In this document: in pieces, positions 19,553 through 27,808 of the stretch
Numbering within the stretch: the stretch's first letter is position 1
Layout of the letters: each line of letters starts with the position of its first letter
Assembly (NCBI RefSeq): GCF_001855555.1
Contig: NZ_MKCT01000017.1
Coordinates: 248,001 to 312,000 of the forward strand
DNA from: Chromobacterium sphagni
GTDB taxonomy: Bacteria > Pseudomonadota > Gammaproteobacteria > Burkholderiales > Chromobacteriaceae
Direction: 5' to 3'
Length of the DNA: 64,000 bases
Position numbers and translations under genes: made by a program
The notes under the pieces: generated by a model
Told to the model about the DNA's origin: nothing
Database searches by the model: none
The model's input: the letters and a program-made list of their open reading frames with translations, nothing else

Positions 19553-20005
19553 ATGAGCGAACAACAAGAGCTGCAACCGGCGTTTTCCATCGAAAAAATC
19601 TATGTGAAAGACATGTCGCTGGAGGTGCCCGGCGCGCCGCAGGTGTTCCTGGAGCAGGCCCAGCCGGAAATCGATATGCAGCTGGCCAGCGCCGGCCAGC
19701 AATTGGACGACGGTTTCTACGAAGTGACGCTGACGGTCACCGTAACCGCCAAGCTGCCGGAAAAGACCATGTTCCTGTGCGAAGTGGCCCAGTCCGGCAT
19801 CTTCCAGATCCGCAACGTGCCAGGCGACGACCTCGACCCGATCCTGGGCGTGGCTTGCCCGAACATCTTGTTCCCCTACGCCCGCGAAGCGGTGTCCAGC
19901 GTGGTGAATCGCGCCGGCTTCCCGCCGGTGCTGCTGGCCCCGATCAACTTCGAAGCCCTGTACATGCAGCAGCGTGCGCAGCTGGCCGAAGCCGGCAACG
20001 CCTGA
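19553..20005 (+). CDS. secB: Protein-export chaperone SecB
   Basis: 150 residues. It shows the SecB core ([20 protein letters not shown] at about 10-29; [24 protein letters not shown] split near 103-126; PINFEALY). SecB is a cytosolic tetramer that holds preproteins unfolded and hands them to SecA. MSEQQELQ is the family-like N-terminus, so ATG 19553 is chosen over the frame opening at 19499. It is followed by an exported SH3-domain gene 9 nt downstream and gpsA. Confidence 0.96.
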   Translation: MSEQQELQPAFSIEKIYVKDMSLEVPGAPQVFLEQAQPEIDMQLASAGQQLDDGFYEVTLTVTVTAKLPEKTMFLCEVAQSGIFQIRNVPGDDLDPILGVACPNILFPYAREAVSSVVNRAGFPPVLLAPINFEALYMQQRAQLAEAGNA

Positions 20006-20013
20006 GGTTGAGC

Positions 20014-20454
20014 ATGAAGCGCCTCGTCATCACGCTGCTGTTGGCCCTGGGCATGGCCCAGGCCGCCCAGGCCCTGGAATTCCGCTCGGTCAAGGAAACC
20101 GGCGTCGCATTGTACGAGGCGCCGGCGCTGTCCGCGAAGAAGCTGTTCGTGGTCAGCCGCTATTATCCGGTGGAAGTGCTGTCCAGCCAGAAGGAATGGG
20201 CGCGGGTGCGCGACGCCACCGGCGGCATCGCCTGGATTCCCGCTGCCGCCTTGTCCAAGCAGCGCTGGCTGCTGGTGGTGTCGCCGCAGGCCGGCGTGCG
20301 CGACCGGGCCGGCGAAGACGGCAGGCTCTTGTACAGCGTGCCCAGGGACGGCGTGCTGGAACTGATGGAAGCGCCGCAGGACGGCTGGGCCAAGGTGCGC
20401 CACCGCGACGGCAGCATCGGCTATGCTCGTATTACCGACTTGTGGGGTTTATAA
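20014..20454 (+). CDS. Exported SH3-domain protein
   Basis: 146 residues. A signal peptide (MKRLVITLLLALGMAQAAQA) precedes two bacterial SH3-like repeats: about 22-80 (VALYEAPALSAKKLFVV ... IAWIPAAAL) and about 85-145 (AGVRDRAGEDGRLLYSV ... IGYARITDLWGL). Such domains bind cell-wall peptides or proteins in the periplasm. It is tightly packed between secB (8-nt gap) and gpsA (9-nt gap), so it is one operon. A precise role is not known. Confidence 0.85.
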   Translation: MKRLVITLLLALGMAQAAQALEFRSVKETGVALYEAPALSAKKLFVVSRYYPVEVLSSQKEWARVRDATGGIAWIPAAALSKQRWLLVVSPQAGVRDRAGEDGRLLYSVPRDGVLELMEAPQDGWAKVRHRDGSIGYARITDLWGL

Positions 20455-20463
20455 GGGCTTAGC

Positions 20464-21465
20464 ATGAAACTGGCGATTTTGGGAGCCGGCGCCTGGGGAA
20501 CCGCGCTGGCTATAGCTTTTTCCCGCCACCATCAGGTGACGCTGTGGGCGCGCGACGCCGCGCAGATCGCGCAGATGGCCGAGGCCCGCGCCAATCGGCG
20601 CTACCTGCCCGACTGCCCGTTTCCCGATAGCTTGACGCTGAATGCCGATCTGGCGGGCGCCCTGCTGGATGCCGAGCTGGTGTTGATCGTCACCCCGATG
20701 GCGGGCCTGAGGCCGACGCTGAAGGCGTTGACCGCGCTGCCGGTCCTGCCGCCGGTATTGTGGGCCTGCAAGGGTTTCGAAGCCGGCTCCAGCCTGCTGC
20801 CGCACCAGGTGGTGGCGGAGGAATTGCCGGCCGACCATCCTTGCGGCGTGTTGTCCGGTCCCAGCTTCGCCCGCGAAGTGGCGCAGGGACTGCCGGCGGC
20901 GGTCACCGTCGCCAGCGACGACGGCGATTTCGCCGCCCGCGTCGCGCGCGAGCTGCATAGTCCGCTGCTGCGCCTGTACGCCAACGACGACCTGGTGGGG
21001 GTGGAGGTGGGCGGCGCGGTGAAGAACGTGATGGCCATCGCCACCGGCGTCGCCGACGGCCTGGACTTCGGCCTCAACGCCCGCGCGGCGCTGATCACCC
21101 GCGGCCTGGCCGAGATCACCCGCCTGGCCATGGCGCTGGGCGCCAGCCCGCAGACCATGATGGGCTTGTCCGGCATGGGCGACTTGATCCTCACTTGCAC
21201 CGGCGCGCTGTCGCGCAACCGCCAGGTGGGACTGAAGCTGGCCGAAGGCAAGCCCCTGCCGCAGGTGCTGGACGAGCTGGGCCATGTCGCCGAAGGCGTG
21301 GCCACTGCCCGCGAGGTGCTGACCATGGCCGAGCGCTTGCAGGTGGACATGCCGATCACCGCCGCGGTGTGCGGCCTGTTGTACCAGGGCCACGATCCCA
21401 AGCAGGTGGTGGCCGGGTTGCTGGGCCGCTCGCCCAAATCCGAATCCGGCGCGATGCTGGATTGA
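20464..21465 (+). CDS. gpsA: Glycerol-3-phosphate dehydrogenase [NAD(P)+]
   Basis: 333 residues. It makes sn-glycerol-3-phosphate from dihydroxyacetone phosphate for phospholipid synthesis. The Rossmann motif [10 protein letters not shown] (residues 7-16) starts the protein. Other GpsA signatures are [15 protein letters not shown] (about 136), the catalytic Lys in [14 protein letters not shown] (about 182-195) and [14 protein letters not shown]. It is the last gene of the secB-SH3-gpsA run. Confidence 0.96.
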   Translation: MKLAILGAGAWGTALAIAFSRHHQVTLWARDAAQIAQMAEARANRRYLPDCPFPDSLTLNADLAGALLDAELVLIVTPMAGLRPTLKALTALPVLPPVLWACKGFEAGSSLLPHQVVAEELPADHPCGVLSGPSFAREVAQGLPAAVTVASDDGDFAARVARELHSPLLRLYANDDLVGVEVGGAVKNVMAIATGVADGLDFGLNARAALITRGLAEITRLAMALGASPQTMMGLSGMGDLILTCTGALSRNRQVGLKLAEGKPLPQVLDELGHVAEGVATAREVLTMAERLQVDMPITAAVCGLLYQGHDPKQVVAGLLGRSPKSESGAMLD

Positions 21466-21539
21466 GCCGGCCGCAGCCGCCGTTTGCCGGCGGCGGCCAC
21501 GGCCGAACGCCGCCTCATGTGTTTGGTTTTCCCTTCCTG

Positions 21540-22766
21540 TCAGTGCGGGCTGAAGGTCCGCCGTTCCAGCAACTGGTCCTCGGCGTCTTGCGACAAGCGG
21601 ATCGCCTCCGCCGCCCGCGCCCGCAGCCCGCTCTGGTAGCTGGCCAGGCTGACCGCTAGCGGCTGCTGCCCAGCGGCGGCGATGCCAAGCTGCGCCGCCA
21701 GCGCCGCCGCGTCGCGCAAGGCGGTATTGGCTCCCAGGCCGCCGGCCGGACTCATCGCATGCATCGCGTCGCCCAGCACGGTGACCGGCCCGGCCGGCCA
21801 GTTGGCGTTTGCGTTGCCGCTGCGCACGCGCATCAGCGCCAGCGAGGCCGGTTCGGCAAGGCGAAACGCCGCCTGCAAATCCGGATGCCAGTCCCGCGCC
21901 ACGCTGGCCAAGCGCGCGGCCCACTCGGCTCCGGCCGCCGCTTCCCCGTTTGGGGTTGCCTGGGCGAACATGCTTTGCGGGCAGTACAAGGCCCAGTACA
22001 GATAGTCGTCTACCGCGCTGAAGCGGCCAGCGAGTCCGGCTTGCGTTGCCAGTCCCGGCAGCGGGGCGGCGAAAGTCATGGCGTCGATCACGACCACGCA
22101 CTCGTCGGCGAACACCACGGCCGGGCCGGCGCATAAGCGCGGCTCCAGCCGCTGCCGGTTGGCTGGCGTCAGCAAGGTCTTGCCGTACAGGCAAACCGCT
22201 CCGGTTTCCGCTGGCGCGGCGTTCGGCGCCAGCTGGCGCCGAACCTGGGAGTGGACGCCATCGGCCGCCACCAGCACATCGCACAGCCGGGACGCCCCAT
22301 CGTCGAAATCGATGGCCAGCTTATCGCCTTGTTGCCGGAAGCGGGCAAAGCCCTTGCCAAATTGCACATGCGCTTCGATGCCGCATAGCAGGATTTCGCG
22401 CAGAGTCTGGCGATGGACTCTCAAATCGCCGCCGTCATGCTCGCTGTCCTCGGTTTGGGTGGCCGGACGCCAGTGTTCCGCGGCCCGGCCAACGGTTTCC
22501 CGCAGCTGGGTGTCGAAAAAGCGGCCGGCCGGGCCGGTTTGCGCGCAGCTCCGGCGGAACAGGCGGTAGAGCGCCGGCGGCAGGCAGTCGGCCAGCGCGC
22601 CGCGGCCGGCTTCGTCGATGCGGATGCGGTAGCCCTGCGTCCGGCTGTCCAGCGCGGGGTCTTTCTCGAATACGGTGAACGGGACACCCAGGCGTTTCAG
22701 GCTCTGGGCCAGACTCAGGCCGCCGATGCCGGCGCCTATGATCGCTACATGAAAATCCGCTGGCAT
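21540..22766 (-). CDS. FAD-dependent monooxygenase
   Basis: 408 residues of the PHBH-type flavin hydroxylase class. The N-terminal FAD-binding motif is GAGIGGLSLA (about 11-20), the DG motif is LVAADGVHSQVRRQL (about 165) and the GD motif is VTVLGDAMHAMSPAGGLGAN (about 328). It should hydroxylate a small aromatic or similar compound using NAD(P)H and O2. It is divergent from an AraC regulator 68 nt away, its probable regulator. The substrate cannot be told. Confidence 0.87.
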   Translation of the reverse strand: MPADFHVAIIGAGIGGLSLAQSLKRLGVPFTVFEKDPALDSRTQGYRIRIDEAGRGALADCLPPALYRLFRRSCAQTGPAGRFFDTQLRETVGRAAEHWRPATQTEDSEHDGGDLRVHRQTLREILLCGIEAHVQFGKGFARFRQQGDKLAIDFDDGASRLCDVLVAADGVHSQVRRQLAPNAAPAETGAVCLYGKTLLTPANRQRLEPRLCAGPAVVFADECVVVIDAMTFAAPLPGLATQAGLAGRFSAVDDYLYWALYCPQSMFAQATPNGEAAAGAEWAARLASVARDWHPDLQAAFRLAEPASLALMRVRSGNANANWPAGPVTVLGDAMHAMSPAGGLGANTALRDAAALAAQLGIAAAGQQPLAVSLASYQSGLRARAAEAIRLSQDAEDQLLERRTFSPH

Positions 22767-22834
22767 TGCCGTCTCCTAGCCGCGTGTTGTTGAGGTGCGT
22801 TTAGTGTGGGTGCGAACCGGCAAGGGCTGATAGC

Positions 22835-23692
22835 ATGGTATGGACAGAAAATACTGATAAACGGACAAACATGCCGCGCGACGTTGTGGCCAATATCGAT
22901 TACTCCGACTACCTGGGCGGCCCGGTGCTGGTCGCCCATGCCGGCCATGCCGGACCGGACAGCGAGTTTCGCCTGGGAACTGTGGAATACGATTGGCACC
23001 AGCATGCGCGTGGCCAGCTGTTTTGCGTGGCCAACGGCCTGGTGCATGTGCGCACCCGGCAGGGTTCCTGGCTGCTGCCGCCTGGCCGGGCCGGCTGGAT
23101 ACCGCCGGGCGTCAGCCACAAGGTGGCCATCCGCGGCGCGATGAGCGGCTGGGGAGTGCTGATCGCGCCGGATGCCTGCGGCGGTCTTCCCGTCTCGCCC
23201 TGCGTGGTGGCCATCGGCGAGCTGTTGGGCGCCGTGGTGCATCGGACCGCGGCTTGGGACGACAAGCATAGCCTGGACGAGGCGCAGCAACGGCTGGCGG
23301 CGGTGCTGCTGGATGAGTTGCGCATGGCCCGGCCAGAGCCGCTGCATTTGCCGATGCCGCTGGACGAGCGCTTGCTCAGGATCGCCCGGCGGGTGATCGG
23401 ACAGCCGGGCGGCGCCGAGACGCTGGAGGTCCTGGCCAGCCATGCCGGCCTGTCCGGCCGCAGCGCGCGCCGCCTGTTCGCGGCGGAGACCGGCATGAGC
23501 TTCGTCCAGTGGCGGCAGCAGGCGCAGTTGAGCCATGCGCTGGAGTTGCTGGCTGGCGGCGATTCCGTCGCCGCCGTGTCCGATGCGCTGGGCTACGCCG
23601 CGCCCAGCAATTTCATCGCCATGTTCCGCCGCATCCTGGGCGACTCGCCGGCCAGTTACTTCGCCAAGCGGCGGCAACCGGGCGAGGCCTGA
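22835..23692 (+). CDS. AraC-family transcriptional regulator
   Basis: 285 residues. The N-terminal cupin-like sensor domain (VEYDWHQHARGQLFCVANGLV, then PPGRAGWIPPGVSHKV) is followed by two C-terminal helix-turn-helix motifs (about 195-275; LEVLASHAGLSGRSARRLF and VAAVSDALGYAAPSNFIAMFRR). It likely controls the divergent FAD monooxygenase. ATG 22835 has AAGGG about 8 nt upstream; ATG 22871 is possible. Confidence 0.88.
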   Translation: MVWTENTDKRTNMPRDVVANIDYSDYLGGPVLVAHAGHAGPDSEFRLGTVEYDWHQHARGQLFCVANGLVHVRTRQGSWLLPPGRAGWIPPGVSHKVAIRGAMSGWGVLIAPDACGGLPVSPCVVAIGELLGAVVHRTAAWDDKHSLDEAQQRLAAVLLDELRMARPEPLHLPMPLDERLLRIARRVIGQPGGAETLEVLASHAGLSGRSARRLFAAETGMSFVQWRQQAQLSHALELLAGGDSVAAVSDALGYAAPSNFIAMFRRILGDSPASYFAKRRQPGEA

Positions 23693-23711
23693 GCCGCGGG
23701 CTGGCGCGGAG

Positions 23712-24869
23712 TCAGGGTTTGCGGCCCGGCCACACCACGTCCTGATCCACCGCGTACAGCGAGCAGGGGCTGGGACTGCGGTTCTGGCAGAAGCCCAGCG
23801 CCCGGTCGGTGGCGTCGCTGCCGTAGGCATAGCCCCAGTGGCCGTCGGGGCTGATGGCGAAGGCGCGCGGCAGGGGGCTGGAGAGGAAGCGGGCGTAGCC
23901 GTTGCGCCTGTCGTCGGGCTTGAGGTAGGGGATACGGTCGCTGTCGTCCAGCGCGGCGTAGCCGCTGGATGCAGGGCGCGGCGCGATGCCCGGTTGGCGG
24001 AAGCCCAGCCCGCGCAGATAGTCTTCCAGCAGCGGCATCCAGATGGCGGCGCCGTGGGAGAACAGCAGGTGGCCGTTGTCGCCGAAGGCCGGCAGCAGCC
24101 GGTAGTCCAGCTGCGCGCCGCCGGCGCGGTAGACGCGGGCCCAGCTCTGCGAGTATTCCGGGCCGAAGAAGCGGTCGTTCTGCGTGTAGACCCACAGCAT
24201 CGGTATGCGGGTCTGGCTGCCCATGTCGGCGAACAGTTGCTGCAACTGCGGTGCGGAGCAGGGCGTGCCGGGATGGGTGGCCGGGTCGCCGCCGGCGCCG
24301 CCGGCAAAGTTGATGGCGGCCACCACTCCGGGCGGATTCTCGGCGGCGGCGGCCACCGTGCTGATGCCGCCGACCGACTGCCCCAGCAGCAGCATGCGCT
24401 GGCTGTCGACATCGTCCCGGCGGCGGCCGTAGTCCAGCGCCGCCAGGATTTCCGCCACCGCCGGCCGCAGCGAGGCGGCGTAGTCCTTGCGCCGACAGGG
24501 GCCGGAATCCTCCGGGTCCAGCTCGCCGGCGCTGGAGCCGTAGCCCAGCCGGGTGGGCACCAGCACCACGAAGCCCTTGCGCACGAAATAGCGGGCGGCC
24601 TCCAGCATGCGGATCCGCGGCGGACTGGCGCGCTCGGCCGGCGTGGTGGCGCGGCCGTGGCTGATCACCACCAGCGGATGCGGGCCTGCTCCGACGGGGC
24701 GGTAGAGGGTGACGGTCATGGCATGGCTGCTGGCCTGGCCGTTGCCATCGGGCAGGCGCACCGGCAGCAGGATCACTTCTTCGCCCAGGTCGCGCGCCAG
24801 CGGTTCTTCGGCGCGGACGCCGCAGGCCAGGCCCAGCACCAGCAGGGCTGTCAGCAGGGGGAGTTTCAT
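23712..24869 (-). CDS. Secreted alpha/beta hydrolase (dienelactone-hydrolase-like)
   Basis: 385 residues with a signal peptide (MKLPLLTALLVLGLACGVRA). The alpha/beta-hydrolase core has VVISHGRATT near 70, the nucleophile elbow GQSVGG (about 164-169), a likely acid in QNDRFFGPEY near 230 and the catalytic His in GDNGHLLFSHG near 265. An extra ~100-residue C-terminal part, rich in Trp, Tyr and Asp (DGHWGYAYGSDATDRAL), is not part of the usual fold and may be a substrate-associated domain. It is probably periplasmic; the substrate is unknown. Confidence 0.8.
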   Translation of the reverse strand: MKLPLLTALLVLGLACGVRAEEPLARDLGEEVILLPVRLPDGNGQASSHAMTVTLYRPVGAGPHPLVVISHGRATTPAERASPPRIRMLEAARYFVRKGFVVLVPTRLGYGSSAGELDPEDSGPCRRKDYAASLRPAVAEILAALDYGRRRDDVDSQRMLLLGQSVGGISTVAAAAENPPGVVAAINFAGGAGGDPATHPGTPCSAPQLQQLFADMGSQTRIPMLWVYTQNDRFFGPEYSQSWARVYRAGGAQLDYRLLPAFGDNGHLLFSHGAAIWMPLLEDYLRGLGFRQPGIAPRPASSGYAALDDSDRIPYLKPDDRRNGYARFLSSPLPRAFAISPDGHWGYAYGSDATDRALGFCQNRSPSPCSLYAVDQDVVWPGRKP

Positions 24870-24945
24870 CGGGGCCGCTTTCGGTGGATGTCGTCGTCAG
24901 GCGCCGCAAGCGATGATATGGCCGACGGCCTCGATGTTTCAGGCG

Positions 24946-26136
24946 TCAGCGGCGCTGCGGCCCCAGTCCCAGTGCGTAACGGATCGCCTCGCGTTTGAGC
25001 GGCCCGGCCCGGTTGGCCAGTCGCAAGCCCAGGCCGCGCAGCAGCCTGAGCGGGGCGATATCGTTGGAGAAACCATAGCAGAAGGCGTCCATGCCTGCCT
25101 GCATCGCCAGGTTGGCCGGTTTGCGGGCGCGCTGGTAGCGCGCGAGCGCGGCCGCGCCGGCCCAGTCTTCGCGCTTGCCGTGGGCCGCCAGGATGGTTGC
25201 GGCCAACGCCGCCGCATCCTGGAAACCGAGGTTGACGCCTTGGCCGGCCAGCGGATGTATGGTGTGGGCGGCGTCGCCGGCCAGCGCCACGCCGTCTTTG
25301 ACATAGCATTGCGCGTGGCGGCGGACCAGCGGGAAGCTGCCGCGCGCCGCGATGCGGACGATGCCGGGCAGCTTGCGCGGGAAGGCCTGGCTGACCGCGG
25401 CGATCAGTTCGTCGTCGCCGAGCGCGAGCAGCTGGCGGATTCTTTCCGGGCGGTGGTACCACACCAGCGAGGCGGCGTCGCCCGCCAGCGGCAGGAAGGC
25501 CTGCGGCCCGTCCGGCGTGAAGCGCTGCCAGGTGATGTCCTGTTGGCCGCTGTCCATCCGGCAGGAGAGCACCAGCGCGTGCATCGGATAGTCCCGGCTG
25601 GCGACGGCGATGCCGGCCGCCTCGCGCACCCGGGAGTGGGCGCCGTCGGCGGCGATCAACAGCCGCGCCTGCAGCCGGCCGCCGTCGGCCAGCGTCACTT
25701 GCGAGGCTTGTGGCCGATAGACAATGTCCTCCACTGCGGCCGGGCAGCGGTAGTCGACGCCGCCCTTGTCCAACAGCGCGGCGGTGGCGGCCAACTGCAC
25801 CACGCGGTTTTCCACGATATGGCCCAGTTGCGCCACGCCGGCTTCGGCGGCGTCGAACAGGGTGCCGCCGGCCTCGTGCTGTTCCCACACTTGCATCAGC
25901 CGGTACGGCGCGGCGCGCATCGCCCGCAGCCTGTCCCAGGCGCCGATGCGCCGCAGGAATTGCGCCGAAGCCGGGCTGATCGCCGACACCCGCAGATCGG
26001 GCTCCTGTTCCGCGTCGAAAGGCTGCGGCGCCTGCTGTTCCAGCACGGCGATGGACAGGCCGTGGCCGGCCAGGGCGGCGGCTAGCGCGCTGCCGACCAT
26101 GCCGCCGCCGACGATGACGATGTCGCGGTGTTCCAT
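24946..26136 (-). CDS. UbiH/UbiF/VisC-family FAD hydroxylase
   Basis: 396 residues. The FAD motif VGGGMVGSALAAALAG (about 8-23), LLIAADGAHSRVREAAG (about 160) and the family-specific GDAAHTIHPLAGQGVNLGFQ (about 285-304) place it with the ubiquinone-ring hydroxylases. These use FAD, NAD(P)H and O2 to hydroxylate the octaprenyl ring during coenzyme Q synthesis at the membrane. Which ring position (UbiH, UbiI, UbiF or UbiM type) cannot be decided here. Its neighbours are unrelated. Confidence 0.87.
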   Translation of the reverse strand: MEHRDIVIVGGGMVGSALAAALAGHGLSIAVLEQQAPQPFDAEQEPDLRVSAISPASAQFLRRIGAWDRLRAMRAAPYRLMQVWEQHEAGGTLFDAAEAGVAQLGHIVENRVVQLAATAALLDKGGVDYRCPAAVEDIVYRPQASQVTLADGGRLQARLLIAADGAHSRVREAAGIAVASRDYPMHALVLSCRMDSGQQDITWQRFTPDGPQAFLPLAGDAASLVWYHRPERIRQLLALGDDELIAAVSQAFPRKLPGIVRIAARGSFPLVRRHAQCYVKDGVALAGDAAHTIHPLAGQGVNLGFQDAAALAATILAAHGKREDWAGAAALARYQRARKPANLAMQAGMDAFCYGFSNDIAPLRLLRGLGLRLANRAGPLKREAIRYALGLGPQRR

Positions 26137-26181
26137 TGGGTTCTCCTTGTCAGGCCGGGCCAGCGCCGGCGCGAATGGCCG

Positions 26182-27147
26182 TCATTCTGACCATGCCGGC
26201 GGGGCGCCGCCTTGGTCTGGATCAAGGCCGCTTTGCAACAGCGAGCGCATGCGCGGCACCACGTGCTGGATGAAGGCCTCGTATTTGCGCGGCAGCGGAT
26301 GACGGTAGGGATAGACCAGGAACACCGGCCAGCAGTCGTGGCTCCAGCCCGGCAGCACCGGCGTCAGCCGGCCGGACTTCAGGTGTTCGATCGCCACGTA
26401 GTGGGGCAGCAGGGCGATGCCGCTGCCGGCGATGGCGCCGGACAATAGCGGCGCGTACTGGTGGCTGCTGAGCACCGGTTGAATCCGCACCTGCTTCTGC
26501 ACGCCGTCCTTTTCCAGCAGCCATTCCGGCGCGTCGCGCAGCTTGGGCCGGCTGGTGTCGAGCAGGATGCGGTGATGGCTCAGGTCTTCCGGCGTCTTCA
26601 GCGGAGGCGCCTTGGCCAGATAGTCCGGCGCGGCGAACGCCCATTCGCGCACGAAGCCCAGTGGTTTGGCCACCAGCGCGTCGTCGTGGACGTTGCGGGT
26701 GCGGATGCAGAAGTCCAGCCCTTCGGAGATAGGGTCCTGCAGCCGGTTTTCCACTTGCAGCTTCAATTTCAGGCAGGGGTGCAGCACCGCCAGCTCGGCC
26801 AGGATGGGCGCGAGCAGGTATTGGGCGAAGGAGGTGATGGAGCTGATTACCAGCGGACCGCTGACCTCGCCCTCGGCTTCGTTGACGTCCAGGCGGGCGC
26901 GTTCCAGCAGGCTGCGCAGTTCGCGCGCGTGCACCGCCAGCCGCTGTCCGGTTTCGGTCAGCGCTACCCGGCGGGTGTTGCGCAGCACCAGCACTGTGCC
27001 GAGGTCCTGCTCCAGCGCTTTCACCAACTGGCTGATCCGGCTCTTGGTGCAGTGCAACTCGTCGGCGGCCGCGGTGAAGCTGCCGCAACGCACCAGCGCG
27101 TCGAAGGCCAGCAGCGCTTGGGCATCGGGTAAGTGATTTGTTCTCAT
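26182..27147 (-). CDS. LysR-family transcriptional regulator
   Basis: 321 residues. The N-terminal helix-turn-helix (FDALVRCGSFTAAADELHCTKSRISQ split around residues 15-41) is followed by an effector domain from about 95 (VISSITSFAQYLLAPILAEL). It is divergent from a three-gene set (45-residue peptide, NTF2-like protein, MFS transporter) across a 95-nt gap that holds a perfect palindrome, so it probably regulates that set and itself. Confidence 0.9.
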   Translation of the reverse strand: MRTNHLPDAQALLAFDALVRCGSFTAAADELHCTKSRISQLVKALEQDLGTVLVLRNTRRVALTETGQRLAVHARELRSLLERARLDVNEAEGEVSGPLVISSITSFAQYLLAPILAELAVLHPCLKLKLQVENRLQDPISEGLDFCIRTRNVHDDALVAKPLGFVREWAFAAPDYLAKAPPLKTPEDLSHHRILLDTSRPKLRDAPEWLLEKDGVQKQVRIQPVLSSHQYAPLLSGAIAGSGIALLPHYVAIEHLKSGRLTPVLPGWSHDCWPVFLVYPYRHPLPRKYEAFIQHVVPRMRSLLQSGLDPDQGGAPPAWSE

Positions 27148-27158
27148 TTCATGAACAG

Positions 27159-27172
27159 TTTGTCATGACAAA
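27159..27172. promoter_or_regulatory. 14-bp palindrome, LysR operator candidate
   Basis: TTTGTCATGACAAA is a perfect palindrome in the gap between the divergent LysR gene (start 27147) and the small-peptide operon (start 27243). A second partial dyad (TGTTC...GAACA, about 27140-27157) overlaps the LysR start. Position and symmetry fit a LysR binding site. Confidence 0.55.
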
Positions 27173-27242
27173 TGCGGTTTTTCAATTCGATTATTCATAA
27201 TACGATCGGATCATGATAAATGATTGAACAGTGGAGCCGGCA

Positions 27243-27380
27243 ATGAGCTTATTGCGCCGTGGGTTGAAAAGGCTGCTGGCCTGGTGGTGGCAGGGAATGA
27301 CGCTGCATGCCAGGCAGGCCTGCCGGGATGAAGTGGAAGCATTGGAGCGAATACGCAATCAGGCGGGAGAAAGACGATGA
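27243..27380 (+). CDS. Small 45-residue protein
   Basis: A short open frame from ATG 27243 to TGA 27378-27380. It has a good ribosome site (GGAG 8 nt before the start) and its stop overlaps the next start as ATGA. The product is very basic at the N-terminus (MSLLRRGLKRLLAWWW), with a Trp triplet, then a charged amphipathic end (DEVEALERIRNQAGERR). It may attach to the membrane by the Trp-rich helix. Function unknown. Coupling to the NTF2-like and MFS genes supports that it is translated. Confidence 0.65.
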   Translation: MSLLRRGLKRLLAWWWQGMTLHARQACRDEVEALERIRNQAGERR

Positions 27381-27808
27381 ACAGCGATATCACGCGGCAG
27401 GTGGTGCTGGGCTTCCTGCGGGAGGTCAGGTCCGGGCGCAATCCGGACGCGGCGGGAATTTACCTGGCGGAGCAGGTGGCGGCCCACCAGCTGGAGTCGG
27501 AAAATCCGCGCGTCCTGGCGCGCAGCCCGGCCAATTATGCCGACCATGTGCGCGAATTCCGCCAGTTGTTCGGCGAGTTCACGCTGCGGATAGACGAGCT
27601 GTTGGTGAATGGCGACCGCGCTTACGCCCGCTGGACTCAGTTTGGCCATCATACCGGCCAGATAGATGGCTATCCGGCCAGCGGCAGGCCGTTGACGCTG
27701 ATAGACAGCGCCTGTTACCGGGTGGCGGACGGCAAGATCGTCGAATACTGGATACAGGCCGATCGCTGCGGCTTGCACCGCCAATTGGCCTGGACCGAGC
27801 AGGGATGA
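27377..27808 (+). CDS. NTF2-like (SnoaL-type) protein
   Basis: 143 residues with the cone-shaped NTF2/SnoaL fold pattern: helix start (ITRQVVLGFLREVRSGRNPDAAG), paired strands (FTLRIDELLVNGDRAYARW) and the closing strands SACYRVADGKIVEYW. Family members are small cyclases, isomerases or ligand binders. The start overlaps the 45-residue peptide gene and the stop overlaps the MFS gene, so the three are translationally coupled under the divergent LysR. Substrate unknown. Confidence 0.8.
   Translation: MNSDITRQVVLGFLREVRSGRNPDAAGIYLAEQVAAHQLESENPRVLARSPANYADHVREFRQLFGEFTLRIDELLVNGDRAYARWTQFGHHTGQIDGYPASGRPLTLIDSACYRVADGKIVEYWIQADRCGLHRQLAWTEQG

Noticed and set aside
22745-24412. 555-residue antisense frame over the AraC and hydrolase genes
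   Set aside because: Contains no domain and overlaps two well-supported genes; a GC shadow.
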